The translations under genes were made by a program, and so were the position numbers. Shown piece after piece: positions 1-10,078 of a stretch of DNA of 64,000 nt; position 1 is the stretch's first letter, and every line of letters starts with the position of its first letter. The stretch is from Spiroplasma phoeniceum P40 (GTDB lineage: Bacteria > Bacillota_I > Bacilli_A > Mycoplasmatales > Mycoplasmataceae): NCBI RefSeq assembly GCF_003339775.1, contig NZ_CP031088.1, positions 558,001 through 622,000 on the forward strand. The letters run 5' to 3'. The notes beneath the pieces are model-generated. The model made no database searches and was not told the DNA's origin. It saw only the letters and a list, made by a program, of their open reading frames with translations.

Positions 1-1375
1 TTTTCCAAAGCAAATTGACGTTCTTTTCCTAAAAATAAAGAATCGTATGTTTGTGGATTATTTTCCTTTAAAATTTCAGTATCTTGATTAATGTATTTTT
101 CAATAGTATTAAAATTATCTTCTGTTATTTGTTCTTTGGTTAATAAATATAAGTTTTCTGAATTATAATCTAAATTTTCATTTTGCATAGTAAAACTTAA
201 TGATGACACGTTTTTTAACAAAGCTTCGGATGGATTAGTTGGATCAATTAATTCTGATAAAGAAAAACTTGGTTTTTCTGTTATATAAACTCTAATTTTT
301 TTACCCTTAGAAATTTGTGTACAACAAATTGTAATTTTATTAAATGAAGCTCTAATTCCATTTTTAACATTATTTCCTGTTAACGATAATAACGGATAAA
401 TTCAATAATCTTTTACTTCGGCTTCGGAATATATTAAATCATTGTCAATTTCCTCCTTTTCAATTCCCTTTTTGCTCATCATTTGAATCGATGAAGCAAT
501 ATTCTTGTCAGTTGTTAAATCAATTGTTACTTTTACTTTTCATTTTGAAAAATCAATATCTTTAATATCATTTTTTTCTGAAATATTACATTCATTCAAA
601 AACATTAAAATTTTTTTACCAAAATTCGACAAAAAATTTAAAAATAACATTTTTTCTCGTTCAATAGTTGGTGATGTTAAAAATTGTTTTGCATAAATTT
701 CAGCTGTTGTTTGTTGAACTGATTTAATTTCATCAATATTAGGAATGCCTAAGTCTTCTTTTATTTCATTTCACATATCATTTCTAGTATTTCGCATAGT
801 TTGAATTATACTACGTGGTTGTCATGTGACAATTTGCTCTTGTAACGTATTCGAATATTGATCAAAAGCATTAGGTTTGATGTCGCTAAATTTTTTTAAA
901 AGTAGTTGTTCCATAAATTTATAATTCTGCTGGGTAACATTTTCTGGTAAAACATCTTTACCGTTTCGCATAATTCCCCCACGTTCTCAAAATGGCAAAA
1001 CTACTAATTATTCATCGTATGCTGCTAAAGTAACTAATTTATTATCGATATGTTTCGTTCGTGGTAAACCTTCTTTATTAATTTTTAAAATTTCTATTGG
1101 TAAAAATTTTTGCTTTATTTTTTCATTTTTTTCTAATTTTAAACTGTTAATTGTATCTAAAGTAAATATTTTTTTATATTTTTTAGAATCAACTTGTTTA
1201 TTATTGGTTAAATCTCATATACTTCTTGTTATTGTTATTTTATTTTGAAAGATAGAAACTATTTCATTTAAAGTATAAATTAAATCTTCATAAGCAATTT
1301 TTTCTTTTGTTTCTAAGGCTTGATAAATTTTAAGTCAGTCCCCATCATATTTTAATGCAAAAAAACTTGACGCAT
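1..1375 (-). pseudogene. Interrupted unknown gene, 3' end outside window
   Basis: The product is not recognised. An AAAGGAA ribosome site precedes an ATG at 1375, which reads MRQVF and then leaves frame. Adding one base to the A7 run at 1359-1365 restores a long frame (ALKYDGDW...). That frame meets an in-frame TAA at 1008-1010 and then stays open to base 1, with several UGA-Trp codons and an acidic, Asn/Lys-rich composition. No signal peptide or membrane segment is visible. The frameshift could be a homopolymer sequencing error, but the TAA could not, so the gene is probably dead. Confidence 0.6.
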
Positions 1376-1453
1376 ATTAATTCCTTTCTATTTAATAATT
1401 AGAATTTTCTTAATATAAGAAATATAACATTAACAGTTTTACTTTTGTTATTT

Positions 1454-2077
1454 TTATTTATAATTAACATTATTTTTTAACATAGCTTCATGAACAGGGC
1501 GATAAGTTTTCCCATGCAATGATGTAATTCCAAATTCTTGTAATGCTAATAAATGTTTTTTGGTTCCGTACCCTTTATTATTTTTAAAATCATATTGTGG
1601 ATAATCTTGATCAAATTTGAGCATTAAATTATCTATTGTTACTTTTGCTAAAATTGAAGCTGCCGCAATTGATTGTGAAAGACTATCTCCTTTAATAATT
1701 GCTTGGTGATGATAAGATGGTCCTAACTTTTCTGCATCAGTTAAAATTATATCTGGTTTAACCATTAAATTATCAATTGCTTGTTTTATACCAATAATAC
1801 TTGCTTGCTTGGGATTCAAAGTTTCAACCATTGCAACAGAAATAATCTCAATCGTATAACTAATTGCAATAGACATAATTTCATCTGCTAATTTATTTCG
1901 TTACTTTACTGTTAATTTTTTAGTATACTTAATTTCATCGTTAACATAATTTAGCGGTAAAATAACAGCGCTAACAACTAAAGGACCTGCTAAACACCCA
2001 CGGCCAGCTTCATCAGTTCATGCCATAATTGTTGTATTAGGATATGAAATTAAAATCTCTTGTTCAAATTTATTCAT
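1454..2077 (-). pseudogene. rnhB: Ribonuclease HII, interrupted by a nonsense codon
   Basis: RNase HII removes ribonucleotides and RNA primers from DNA. The DEAGRG active-site motif is present near the N-terminus, and LTDAEKLG, SIAAASILAKV and the YRPVHEAM C-terminus are also conserved. An in-frame TAA at 1901-1903 sits where a Gln is expected (KKLTVK-stop-RNKLADE), so only about 58 residues would be made. The Gly before the DEAGRG stretch is Trp, and the usual Arg after AKVT is Ile, so the copy is drifting. The start overlaps the end of rbgA by 8 nt, typical of an rbgA-rnhB pair. Confidence 0.85.
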
Positions 2078-2960
2078 AATTAATTGTTCCTTTTCCAGGT
2101 GGAAACTCAAAAGACATTAAACCAAAATTATTATTTCATAAATTATTTAAAAAATCAGTAACAATATTATTAACATTATATTCATCAACTTTATGAAAAC
2201 GATTTTTTTGCATTACTAATAATAATTCAAAAAGTTTTTGTTCATCTGTTACATCAAAATTATCACTTGGTAAAAGATGATATTGCTTCGCTAACAAAGA
2301 AAAATAATATTTATGCATTCATTTTATTGCAGCTAAGCAAATTTCTTCTTTTGGTAAAATATCTTCTTTGATTGACCGTGTAAAAGCTAAATTCATTGCT
2401 ACTTGTGGGTCATTAATTTTAGGCCATAAAATTCCCGGAGTATCAACTAAATCAATTTGATGATTTAATTTTAATCATTGTTGACCTTTTGTTACACCTG
2501 GTTTATTGCCAACTCGAGTTGAATTTCGTTTTATTAAAGCATTAATAAAAGTAGATTTTCCAACATTAGGAATACCAATTACGATTACTTTTAGTTTTGG
2601 TGATTTAATTCCTCTATTTTGATCACGTTCAATTTTACCAGCTAAAACAAAATAAATTTTTTCAATAATTAATTTTGTAATATTGCCATGCTTACTATTC
2701 AATGGTAAAACAGCAATCTGTTGCGATTTGTAATATTCAAGTCATGCCTTGATGGCAACTGGGTCCGCTAAATCTTTTTTATTTAAAATAATTAACTTTG
2801 GTTTTAAACCACGTAAGTTATCAACCAATGGATTTGAAGAGGAAAACGGAATTCGACTATCAACAATTTCAATTACTAAATCAATTAATTTACTTTGCTC
2901 ATCAATTTGTTTAATTGCCTTTGCCATATGGCCAGGAAACCAATGAATATTTGTTGTCAT
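2070..2960 (-). CDS. rbgA: Ribosome biogenesis GTPase RbgA (YlqF)
   Basis: A 296-residue circularly permuted GTPase that assists late 50S subunit assembly. It opens with MTTNIHWFPGHMAKA, then shows the G4 motif NKKD, the G1 loop GIPNVGKS, the G2 region (GVTKG) and the G3 motif DTPG, in the permuted order 4-1-2-3 typical of the family. Length matches the family. Two UGA-Trp codons split it under the standard code. It runs into rnhB with an 8-nt overlap and lies downstream of a divergent paralogue. Confidence 0.95.
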
Positions 2961-3015
2961 TTTATTTTCCTCCTTTTAATCTTTTTTTAATAATTTTTAT
3001 CATTTTAAATAAAAA

Positions 3016-3864
3016 TTATTTAACATAATCTTCAACTCATTCCAATGAAATTGCGGGAATTTTCTTCCCTTTTTTAATATCTTCTAAAAATTTAGCACAT
3101 AGAAGTAAATTATCGGTTGTTTCACTATCAGGTAAAGATAAATTTGTTGTCATTAATTTAATAAATTCTTTAACAATTTGTTTTACTGATGATTTTGGTT
3201 GAATTCGAACACTATATGCTGTTTCTAATTTTTTTTGATATTTTGTTAATAACAATTGGAATGCTTTAATTGCTACTATTTCTGTATTATCCTCTATTTT
3301 AAAAAGTCCTAAAATTTGTGTATTTCAATAAACATCTGGTTGAGAAAAATTAATCCCTGTAATTGGTACTGTGTCAATAAATTCAACATTATTATAACGA
3401 TAAATTTTTTCACGGGTAAAAAATATTCCTCTTCCTTTTTCAAATTTTTCATTATTATCAAATATTTTTTCTAATAAAAGTTCTTTATTACTATCTGGTA
3501 AACTAATAATTAATATCTTCTTATTAGCATACTTTTTTAAAAGTTTCTTAAAATTGGCTAAACACCTATGATATTCTTTACTAGTTTGCTCTTCATGACA
3601 TAATAACATTTGACAATAAATTTCTTGGCTATGATAATATTCCATTCATTTTTTTGTTTGCTCAACATCAGCTTTTTGTGTGTTTGAAAATAAAATTATT
3701 CTTTTCACATCATTTAATTTCGCATAATTTAAAAGATTAGCACCAGAATGTGCAATTCTTGCATCAACTACTTCAATAATAACATCAGCTGTTTCAGCAA
3801 GTTTATAAACCCTCTTATTATTTTTAATAAATTCTTTGGGAATTGAAAATTTCTTATCACACAT
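3016..3864 (-). CDS. Divergent RbgA-like protein with degenerate GTP-binding loop
   Basis: A 282-residue protein that aligns along its length with RbgA. The N-terminal DVIIEVVDARIAHS matches the family segment, and a weak G4 (SNTQKAD) follows. The G1 loop is replaced by SLPDSNKELL, lacking GxxxxGKS, and DTPG becomes DTVPI. It therefore probably does not bind GTP in the usual way. It has a good RBS (AAGGAGG) and an intact frame with two UGA-Trp codons, so it looks maintained rather than dead. The job is unknown; a ribosome-linked role is inferred only from the neighbouring rbgA and rplS. Confidence 0.75.
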
Positions 3865-3904
3865 AATTGTGTTTCCTCCTTGTGTTATTATTTTAATACA
3901 AATT

Positions 3905-3927
3905 AAAAATACTTTATCAGTATTTTA
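3905..3927 (-). terminator. Likely terminator after rplS
   Basis: An 8-bp AT-rich stem (AAAATACT / AGTATTTT) with a 5-nt loop lies just past the rplS stop, followed on the minus strand by a short T-rich tail. The weak stem makes this moderately sure. Confidence 0.5.
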
Positions 3928-3930
3928 GGG

Positions 3931-4287
3931 TTATTTTGTTTTAATAATCTCTTTAATTCGAGCAGCTTTACCAGTTCGATTACGCATGTAATAAATTCTA
4001 GCACGACGAACTCGTCCATATTTTACAATTTCAATCTTATCAATTAATGGCGAATGTAAAGGGAATTTTCTTTCAACGCCAGTTCCATTACTAATTTTAC
4101 AAATTGTAACTGATTCTGCAATTCCGCTACCTTGTAACTTAATTACTACTCCTTCAAAAGCTTGAATTCTAAACTTATTTCCTTCCTGGATTTTATAATG
4201 TACTTTAATTGTATCTCCTGAAGAAAATTGTGGCAAATCACTACGAAGTTGATCTTTTGTAATTTCTTCTGTTAAATTCATCTTCAT
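3931..4287 (-). CDS. rplS: 50S ribosomal protein L19
   Basis: A 118-residue L19, a large-subunit protein at the 30S-50S interface. It shows the family segments [28 protein letters not shown] and [12 protein letters not shown]. An AAAGGAA ribosome site precedes ATGAAGATG; the first ATG is used here, the second could also serve. It is the last gene of the rpsP-khpA-rimM-trmD-rplS operon. Confidence 0.97.
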   Translation of the reverse strand: MKMNLTEEITKDQLRSDLPQFSSGDTIKVHYKIQEGNKFRIQAFEGVVIKLQGSGIAESVTICKISNGTGVERKFPLHSPLIDKIEIVKYGRVRRARIYYMRNRTGKAARIKEIIKTK

Positions 4288-4311
4288 AACTTTTTTTCCT
4301 TTCTACGGTCG

Positions 4312-5043
4312 TTAAACCTTTTTTTCGTTTTTAATTTTTTCTAATAATATTTGTTGTTCTGTGGTTAAATTTTTTTTTTCTAAAAGGTCGGGACGTTTTA
4401 ATCAAGTTTTTTTTAATGCTTCATATTCTCGTCATTGGGCAATTTTCTGATGATGACCACTTAATAAAACTTCAGGAACATAATGGCCATCATATTCAAC
4501 TGGTTTTGTATAAACAGGATAATCTAATAGATTGTTAGAAAAAGAATCATTGAGATGTGATTGTGTATTAATTACATTTTCACATAAACGAGTAACACTA
4601 TCAATTACAACCATACTAGCTAATTCACCGCCAGTTAAAATATAATCACCAATTGATAATTCATAATCAATATAATATAAAATTCTTTCATCAAAACCTT
4701 CATAATGCCCACAAACTAAAATTAAATCATTATCATTTGCTGCAAATTGTTGCACTTGTTCTTGCACATATTGCTTACCTTGTGGTGTTAACAAAATTGT
4801 TACACTGTCTTTTGTTTGGTGAGCTTTAATCGCTGCTACTAATGGTTCAATCATTAAAACCATTCCTTCACCACCACCATATTGGTAATCATCAACTTGA
4901 TGATGTTTGCCAATGCTATAATCACGAATATCAACAATTTTAATTGCAATTAATTTTTCATAAAGTGCTTTTTTAATAATTGATGTTGTCATAAAATTAT
5001 TGAACATTTCTGGAAATAAAGTTAATACTGTAAACTTTTTCAT
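4312..5043 (-). CDS. trmD: tRNA (guanine37-N1)-methyltransferase
   Basis: TrmD makes m1G37 next to the anticodon and prevents frameshifting. The 243-residue protein starts MKKFTVLTLFPEMF and carries the SAM-binding trefoil-knot motifs LVCGHYEGFDER and IGDYILTGGE, which are hallmarks of the family. The C-terminal part reads through UGA-Trp codons to a TAA at 4312. It follows rimM with a 1-nt gap, indicating translational coupling. Confidence 0.97.
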
Positions 5044-5044
5044 T

Positions 5045-5536
5045 TTAAATAACCTTTTTTAAAATAATTTCTTGTTGTTGCAGATCAACTTGTTCAACAT
5101 ATGCATCAACATTTGGAATCATCATTAATGTACCATCTGTTGTTTTAATTTCAAAAACAAGATGTGCCTTAGTTTCAAATTGATTTACTAAAATCCCAAT
5201 TTTTTTTTGATTATGAAAGACTGTAAAATTAATTAAATTTTCCTGATTAATAACTTCTGTATAATTCAAATCTGCTTTTTGAGCAAATAAATAGCATTCT
5301 TTAAAAGCTATTACCTCATTAATATTAGTAAACTCTTTAAATTTTAAAATATAATCTTGCTTAGTAGCAGTAATTTTAATTAATGTTACTTGCGTATACA
5401 TCATTTGAACTTGAATAAACATTAATTTATTAAGCAATTTATTTATATTTTTAATGTTTATTAATAAAGTTGCTTTAAGTTCACCTTTAATTGCATGGGG
5501 CTTTTTAAGTTTAAAAATTTTTAACAAAGTTTCCAT
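5045..5536 (-). CDS. rimM: Ribosome maturation factor RimM
   Basis: A 163-residue protein with the RimM layout: an N-terminal domain (KKPHAIKGELKA, matching the family G-x-x-G-E-x-K pattern) and a C-terminal PRC-barrel-like region ending in MIPNVDAYVEQVD. RimM binds S19 and assists 30S head assembly. The N-terminal domain is diverged, as usual in mollicutes. Position between khpA and trmD supports the call. Confidence 0.9.
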   Translation of the reverse strand: METLLKIFKLKKPHAIKGELKATLLINIKNINKLLNKLMFIQVQMMYTQVTLIKITATKQDYILKFKEFTNINEVIAFKECYLFAQKADLNYTEVINQENLINFTVFHNQKKIGILVNQFETKAHLVFEIKTTDGTLMMIPNVDAYVEQVDLQQQEIILKKVI

Positions 5537-5788
5537 CTATAAAACCTCAAACTTAATATTAACTTTATTTTGATCAACATGTGCTCTAATATTTAATAAA
5601 GTTCTTAAGCTATTAGCAATTAATCCTGCTTTACCAACAACATATCCTAACACTTCTTCATTACACATTACTAATAAATTAATTTCTCCTACATTTGTCG
5701 ATGGCATTTGACGAATTTCATAATATAATTCATTATCATCCTGACAAATTAACGGATTAATTAAATTTTTAAGTTCAGTAATATACAT
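5537..5788 (-). CDS. khpA: KH-domain RNA-binding protein KhpA
   Basis: An 83-residue single KH domain with the GxxG loop as VVGKAGLIANSLRTLL. KhpA binds RNA, often with KhpB, and is normally encoded between rpsP and rimM as here. The frame is compact and abuts rimM, with stop and start codons adjacent. Confidence 0.88.
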   Translation of the reverse strand: MYITELKNLINPLICQDDNELYYEIRQMPSTNVGEINLLVMCNEEVLGYVVGKAGLIANSLRTLLNIRAHVDQNKVNIKFEVL

Positions 5789-5813
5789 TAATTAACACCA
5801 CACTTAATTACAA

Positions 5814-6173
5814 CTATTTTTTGGCATCTGTTGTTGTCTTTGCCTTCGGTTTCTTTGTTAAGTTTGCTTTTTTATCTGTTGCTGCCTTTTCTTTTGTACT
5901 CTTTGTTGTTTTAGCAGCATATTTTTCATTATGCAATTTAGTCATTAAGCCTTCTTTACTTAACAAATTACGAACAGTATCAGTTGGTTGTGCTCCTGTT
6001 AATAATCATTTGTAAGCAAGATCATGATTAATTTTTACATCACCATTAATAGGATTATATGTTCCAATTAACTCAATATATTCTCCATCACGTTTGACAC
6101 GAGCATCTGTTGCAACAATTCGGTAGAATGATGCTTTCTTTTTACCTATTCTTTTTAAACGTAATTTTACCAT
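5814..6173 (-). CDS. rpsP: 30S ribosomal protein S16
   Basis: A 119-residue protein starting [20 protein letters not shown], the typical S16 N-terminus, with the family core [14 protein letters not shown]. The start at 6173 is chosen over an upstream in-frame ATG because AGAAAGGAA lies 8 nt before it. The C-terminus has an extra Lys/Ala/Thr-rich tail of about 35 residues, common in spiroplasmas. First gene of the operon. Confidence 0.96.
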
Positions 6174-6232
6174 TAATAATTTCCTTTCTAATTCTGCGTT
6201 CATGTTAAACTATAAAACTTAACATCCTTTAT

Positions 6233-6260
6233 ATAATACCTGAAATTAAAAAAGAGTCAA
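6233..6260 (-). promoter_or_regulatory. Promoter of the rpsP operon
   Basis: On the minus strand, TTGACT (6255-6260) and TATTAT (6233-6238) are separated by 16 bases, and rpsP starts about 60 nt downstream. This is the best sigma-A-like promoter at this locus. Confidence 0.6.
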
Positions 6261-6275
6261 GTTTTTTAACTTAAC
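6249..6275 (-). terminator. Probable terminator after the membrane-protein pseudogene
   Basis: GTTAAGTT-AAAA-AACTTGAC on the minus strand forms a stem with one mismatch and is followed by TCTTTTTT. It overlaps the -35 of the rpsP promoter, so the end of one unit and the start of the next are packed together. Confidence 0.5.
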
Positions 6276-6306
6276 ACTTTATTTTTTGCTAATCATATTT
6301 TCCTTC

Positions 6307-7139
6307 TTAAGGAAAATCATTTTTAAAAACATTTAACACTGATTGTGTAATAAAAACATCTTTTTTATGTAATGTCATCCCTTTTCCACTAATTCCAAAT
6401 ATTTTTTCATTTACCCGTTTGTTTAATGTTTCGCCTTGATATTTAGAATGTAACTTATTATTTAAAAAAATATATAAATATTGTAAACCAATGAATAAGG
6501 TTAAAATACAAATAAAAGAAAAAGTTAAAATTAATCACCCCCATTCTTGAAACACATTAAGAAAAAAAATAATGATATCAAGTATCAGGTGGTCTTTTTT
6601 CTAAATTACGCAGTGTTCCTCGAATTAAAATTACAATAAAATAACAAACTGGATAAATTAAAATTAATCATAATGCTAATTTATAATGTTGTTTTAAATT
6701 ATATTCAAAAGTCCCGACTGTTAAAATATAACTAATAATCATACTAATTGGAATTACTAAGTGCAAAACAATTGTCGATATTCAAGCATATACATTGTAT
6801 TGATTAGCATCTTGTGTACTTGTAAAAATTACAAGTCAAAAAACTACCATTGTAATTGTAATATATATTGTCACAGCTAATTTAATTAAATAACTAGGAC
6901 TTTGAATTTTAAACTTGTTTTCAAATAAATAAATGAAAAAATAAACAGCAACAATATAATTAGTTTGCGTTGTAAAAAAACGAATAATAATTTGATACTC
7001 GTTCTGCATATCCTAAATCACGAAATTGAGGTTGTGGACTAATTATTGCTAACACTAAATCAGTAATTAAAAAAAATAAAATTAAAAATAAAACACTTAA
7101 TCGTACATAAAATAAAATTTTAGTATTTCACTTTAACAT
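6307..7139 (-). pseudogene. Multi-pass membrane protein, frameshifted twice
   Basis: A strong RBS (AGGAGG) precedes ATG 7139. The protein begins with a hydrophobic segment and then shows several further membrane spans (e.g. YIVAVYFFIYLFE, LALWLILIYPVCYFIVIL). The frame breaks near 6975-6985 and again in a T8 run near 6570, where removing one base restores YHYFFLNVFQEW. The C-terminus after the last span is polar. The layout recalls small mollicute integral membrane proteins; no function is assigned. Both breaks are single-base changes, so sequencing error is possible. Confidence 0.55.
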
Positions 7140-7220
7140 AAAAAAACCTCCTAATAATTAATATTATGCATTTTGTAATTGAAGTGCAACAAATCAACTT
7201 TGAAGGGAGTTGATTTTTTA

Positions 7221-7346
7221 ATGGAAAGAAAACATTATTTTATTTTGCGGTCCTTAGTAATTAAGTATGGAAAAGATATTGTTATTAATACTGTAAATAA
7301 AATAGTAATTAATAATGTAAAAGATAATGTAAAAGAAAATAAATAA
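7221..7346 (+). CDS. Small plectrovirus protein (MERKHYF type)
   Basis: A 41-residue basic protein (ERKHYFILRSLVIKYGKD) with a GGGAG ribosome site. It is a diverged copy of the 36-residue proteins at 11487, 12112 and 46463. It is followed by the AT/GC hairpin that follows this gene in every copy. Function unknown; it is the first gene of the viral coat cluster. Confidence 0.6.
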   Translation: MERKHYFILRSLVIKYGKDIVINTVNKIVINNVKDNVKENK

Positions 7347-7455
7347 ATTATCAGCGTAATTTATTAGCGGTAATTTATTTAATATTGTTTATTTTGAGCG
7401 TAGCGAATACGCAGAGCGTGACGCGATATTTAAAAATTTTGAAATGAGATATATT

Positions 7456-7632
7456 ATGCCAACTTGATTAACTACAATATTTAGTGTTGTTATTATATTA
7501 GGGATTTTTGCTTGAATTGGTTTATCAATTTATCAAAAAATTAAACAAATTCGAGGAAAGAAAAAAGAAAAAAAATTGAAAGAAAGAAGGATAAAAAATA
7601 ATGTTAGGTATGTATTTAACAACGGGGGTTAA
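7456..7632 (+). CDS. Small plectrovirus membrane protein, altered C-terminus
   Basis: It begins [13 protein letters not shown], has one transmembrane span, then a basic tail [13 protein letters not shown]. Intact copies (11728, 12353, 46222) are 49 residues and end ESNK. Here a small indel in the A-rich tail runs the frame on to 58 residues, overlapping the coat gene. Probably a minor virion or assembly protein. Confidence 0.55.
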
Positions 7633-7852
7633 TTTTTTAACAGCACCTACACCTAAAACTATGACTGAGGGTATGACTGGGATTTGAACTGGTTTGACTA
7701 GTGCATTATGAAAAGTTAAAGAAGGTATAACAAATATTTTACCTGAGATAATGGTTTTCTTAGGTGAAGCGTGAATTATATTAATTTCATTTGCTATATT
7801 TTGTATTATTAAAATCTTAAACTTTTTCCGTGTTATGGTTAAAGGATTTTAA
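7601..7852 (+). CDS. Plectrovirus major coat protein
   Basis: An 83-residue protein with a short N-terminus, TPKTMTEGMTGIWTGLTS, and one long hydrophobic span ending IIKILNFFRVMVKGF. Size and shape fit the single-span major coat subunit of filamentous phages, and it matches copies at 12502 and 46073. GV replaces AF at residues 9-10. Confidence 0.7.
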
Positions 7853-8169
7853 TATTTATTATTTATCATGTATTTTGATTGTGGCACACTAGTTTTTATA
7901 TGTGATTTGATGTAAAAAATGAATTTATTAAATAGAAAAATGAACTTATTATATTTACTATTAAAGTTCTTAATAGTTATTTTCAGTGTGCCAATTTTTA
8001 TTATTTTATATATTTAAAAATGTTTATTAACAGTGTTTATTAAACATTAAATAAACAATATATTAGCATTATGTATAACATTGTTAATAATCAGTGTTTA
8101 TTGCAATAAATAAACATTATATAAACATTATTTATAACATTGTTTATTAAACAAATATTTAGTTAGGAG
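7853..8169. other. Plectrovirus intergenic region with inverted and iterated repeats
   Basis: No gene. It contains a GGCACACTAG block and its partner CAGTGTGCC (to about 7990), then several copies of TAAACA/TGTTTA words that can pair with each other. The same region is kept at 12754-12990 and 45442-45821. It is a likely replication origin or packaging signal. Confidence 0.5.
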
Positions 8170-8624
8170 ATGATAAAATTGAGTAATTTTGTTAAGAAAA
8201 ATCAGAATGTAGAAAATTATTTTATTAGTAAGGAATTTATCCCTTTTACAACAGATAAAGCAAGTTTTATTAATTTACCTAATCATAATCGCCATATTGG
8301 TTTTTGATTGAGTAATAAGTTTATTTATCCGAGTGAAAAACATTCGGAACAAGTAGCAATCGGTTTAATTTATGATAATTCTTATCCTATTATATTATAA
8401 AGTATGATGAAAATTTAAAGCGAAATATTTGAAAGTATTTAACTGGAACCGAATTAATCAATTTATATAATCAATATAAACAAAATTATTTTACTAAAAT
8501 GAAAAAAGCTTTATTTTTAAGTGAACCTAAAAAAGTAAAAGCAAATAATAACAATAATAATTTAACAAATTTAAGTGTTGAAAAAGGACAAGAATTAATT
8601 AATGATTTAGAAAGTTTAAATTAA
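8170..8624 (+). pseudogene. Plectrovirus hypothetical protein, frameshifted
   Basis: An AGGAG site and ATG 8170 open [18 protein letters not shown]. The frame ends at TAA 8398-8400 after a small insertion, where the intact copy (44649-45098, 149 aa) reads [13 protein letters not shown]. The rest of the frame continues downstream to 8624. It is soluble and Asn/Lys-rich, with no recognised domain. Confidence 0.7.
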
Positions 8625-8774
8625 ATGAGTTTATATGATTATTGAGTTCAATTTATTAGTTATATTATTGGTTCAAATGCCCCTGATTTTTTATATGTTA
8701 TATCGTTTGTGTTATTTATTGTTTTGTTTTTTGGAATGTTTTTTAAACTTATTCAAAAAATGTGGAGTTTTTAA
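8625..8774 (+). CDS. Small plectrovirus membrane protein (49 aa)
   Basis: MSLYDYWVQFISYIIGSN followed by one strong transmembrane span (FVLFIVLFFGMFF) and a short basic end. An identical-length copy lies at 44151-44300 and a fragment at 35274. It precedes the MQNDW gene, as in other copies. Confidence 0.65.
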
Positions 8775-8776
8775 AT

Positions 8777-8981
8777 ATGCAAAATGATTGACAAGAATTC
8801 AAAGAGTTTTTTATTTATATCTTTTTGTTTATAGATAAGACGAATGTTGAAAGTATTACAATGTGGAATTTAACGCAAAAATGAATATTTAACTTTGATG
8901 GTTGGTGTTTGAATTGTGATTTTGTTTTTAACTTGGTTTTTGTTGTGAATGGTTTTTAAAATAGTTGGATATTTTAAATAA
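8777..8981 (+). pseudogene. Small plectrovirus membrane protein (MQNDW), frameshifted
   Basis: Intact copies (35350 and 43945) encode 67 residues with a C-terminal membrane span. Here an extra A in NLTQK shifts the frame, and the span is lost. Confidence 0.65.
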
Positions 8982-9545
8982 TAAAAAAATTTATATTTTT
9001 CTTTAAAAACTATTGTTATATTAGTGGTTCAATGCTTTTGTTTAGTTTAATTGATTTATTACTTTGGATAATTTCTTTGTATTGTGTTGGTTTAGTATTT
9101 TGAATATTATTTGCTTTGCAATGTGTATATTTTGTGTGATGATTGTGAAAAAATATTTTTTATCAGTTAAATGCTTTTCGGTTAGTGAATTTTGTTTAAG
9201 ATAATCCGTTATCGGTAATTATTGGTAAGTTAGGAACTGGTAAAACATTACTTTTAACTTATTTGTCGCAAACTATGAAATTATTGACAGATGAAATTTA
9301 TAGTAATTATCCGTTAGAAGATGATAAAGTTAAAGTTTTAACATTTAAAAATTTAGATTTTACAGATAGAACAAAAACCGGTTCCCCCAGATGATAGTGT
9401 TATTTTATTTGATGAAAGTTATTTGTATATTGATGGAACTAGTCCTAACAATGAGAAAAAAGTTCATAGTGGTAAAATACCGTGAATTGTTTTAGCGAGA
9501 CATTTTGGTAATCGTGCGTTGTTTACTGCTCAGAGTGAGGGTATG
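8981..9545 (+). pseudogene. Zot-like assembly ATPase, truncated and broken
   Basis: The 5' part of the plectrovirus ATPase (compare 42932-43945). The start codon is ATA instead of ATG, a UGA-Trp has become TAA (after RLVNFV), and an extra base lies near the TDRTK segment. The Walker A loop GKLGTGKT is still readable. It is cut after the AQSEG codons, where lipoprotein-promoter DNA begins. Confidence 0.75.
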
Positions 9546-9668
9546 CTAAGTCATTTTTTCATATAGATTGCTCCTTTTTATTGTTTTATATATAATTGAT
9601 ATGTGATAAAATCAATTATATATAAAACAATAAAAAGGAGCAATCTATATGAAAAAATGACTTAGCAT
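9543..9668. repeat. Perfect palindrome, 58-nt arms and 10-nt spacer
   Basis: Bases 9543-9600 are the exact reverse complement of 9611-9668, around the spacer 9601-9610. The right arm is the promoter region, RBS and first codons of the lipoprotein gene; the left arm is the same DNA inverted and fused to the broken ATPase gene. Confidence 0.95.
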
Positions 9669-10065
9669 AATAGGAGCAATTGGATTAACCGCAACAAGCA
9701 CAACAACATTAATCAGTTGTAAAAAAGAAAATAATAATGAAAACGGTGGAGGGGATAATAAACCAGAACCACAATATAATCCACAACAACCACCAGAAGG
9801 TAGTAATTGAAAATTAATTAATTATAAAGATGTTGATATAAATAATAATAATGAAAAATATTATTTTGGAATTAGAGTTTATGGTTCTGTTAATAATTGA
9901 ATACCTTATGGTCCAATAAAAGGTAAAGAAATTAAACAAATTTCAAACTTTTATGGTTGTAAAGCAATTTATCGCTGAGATGGTGATAGTCAACCCGAAA
10001 CACCAACCATTGATAAAAACACTGGTGAAATTACTGACTGAAAAGAACAAAAAGGAACTGAATAA
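9649..10065 (+). CDS. Virus-linked lipoprotein, variant 1
   Basis: A 138-residue lipoprotein with a signal peptide (KKWLSIIGAIGLTATS) and a lipobox LISC, so Cys24 should be lipidated and the protein surface-anchored. A Asn/Gly/Pro-rich linker (ENNNENGGGD...PQQPPEG) leads to a variable domain (residues about 53-120) and a constant C-terminus TPTIDKNTGEITDWKEQ. The leader and tail match copies at 33825 and 39661, but the middle is different. Promoter and RBS lie in the right arm of the palindrome, and a terminator overlaps the stop. Function unknown; a surface-exclusion role is proposed in the findings. Confidence 0.8.
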
Positions 10066-10078
10066 CAGTTCCTTTTTT
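10054..10078. terminator. Bidirectional terminator between lipoprotein and adsorption-protein genes
   Basis: GGAACTG-aataa-CAGTTCC followed by T6 on plus, and a T5 tail on minus. It lies between convergent genes; the same hairpin is at 40102-40126 and, with changes, at 33291-33316. Confidence 0.85.

Noticed and set aside
5821-6015. Plus-strand hydrophobic frame
   Set aside because: Antisense of the Lys/Ala-rich S16 C-terminus; no RBS.
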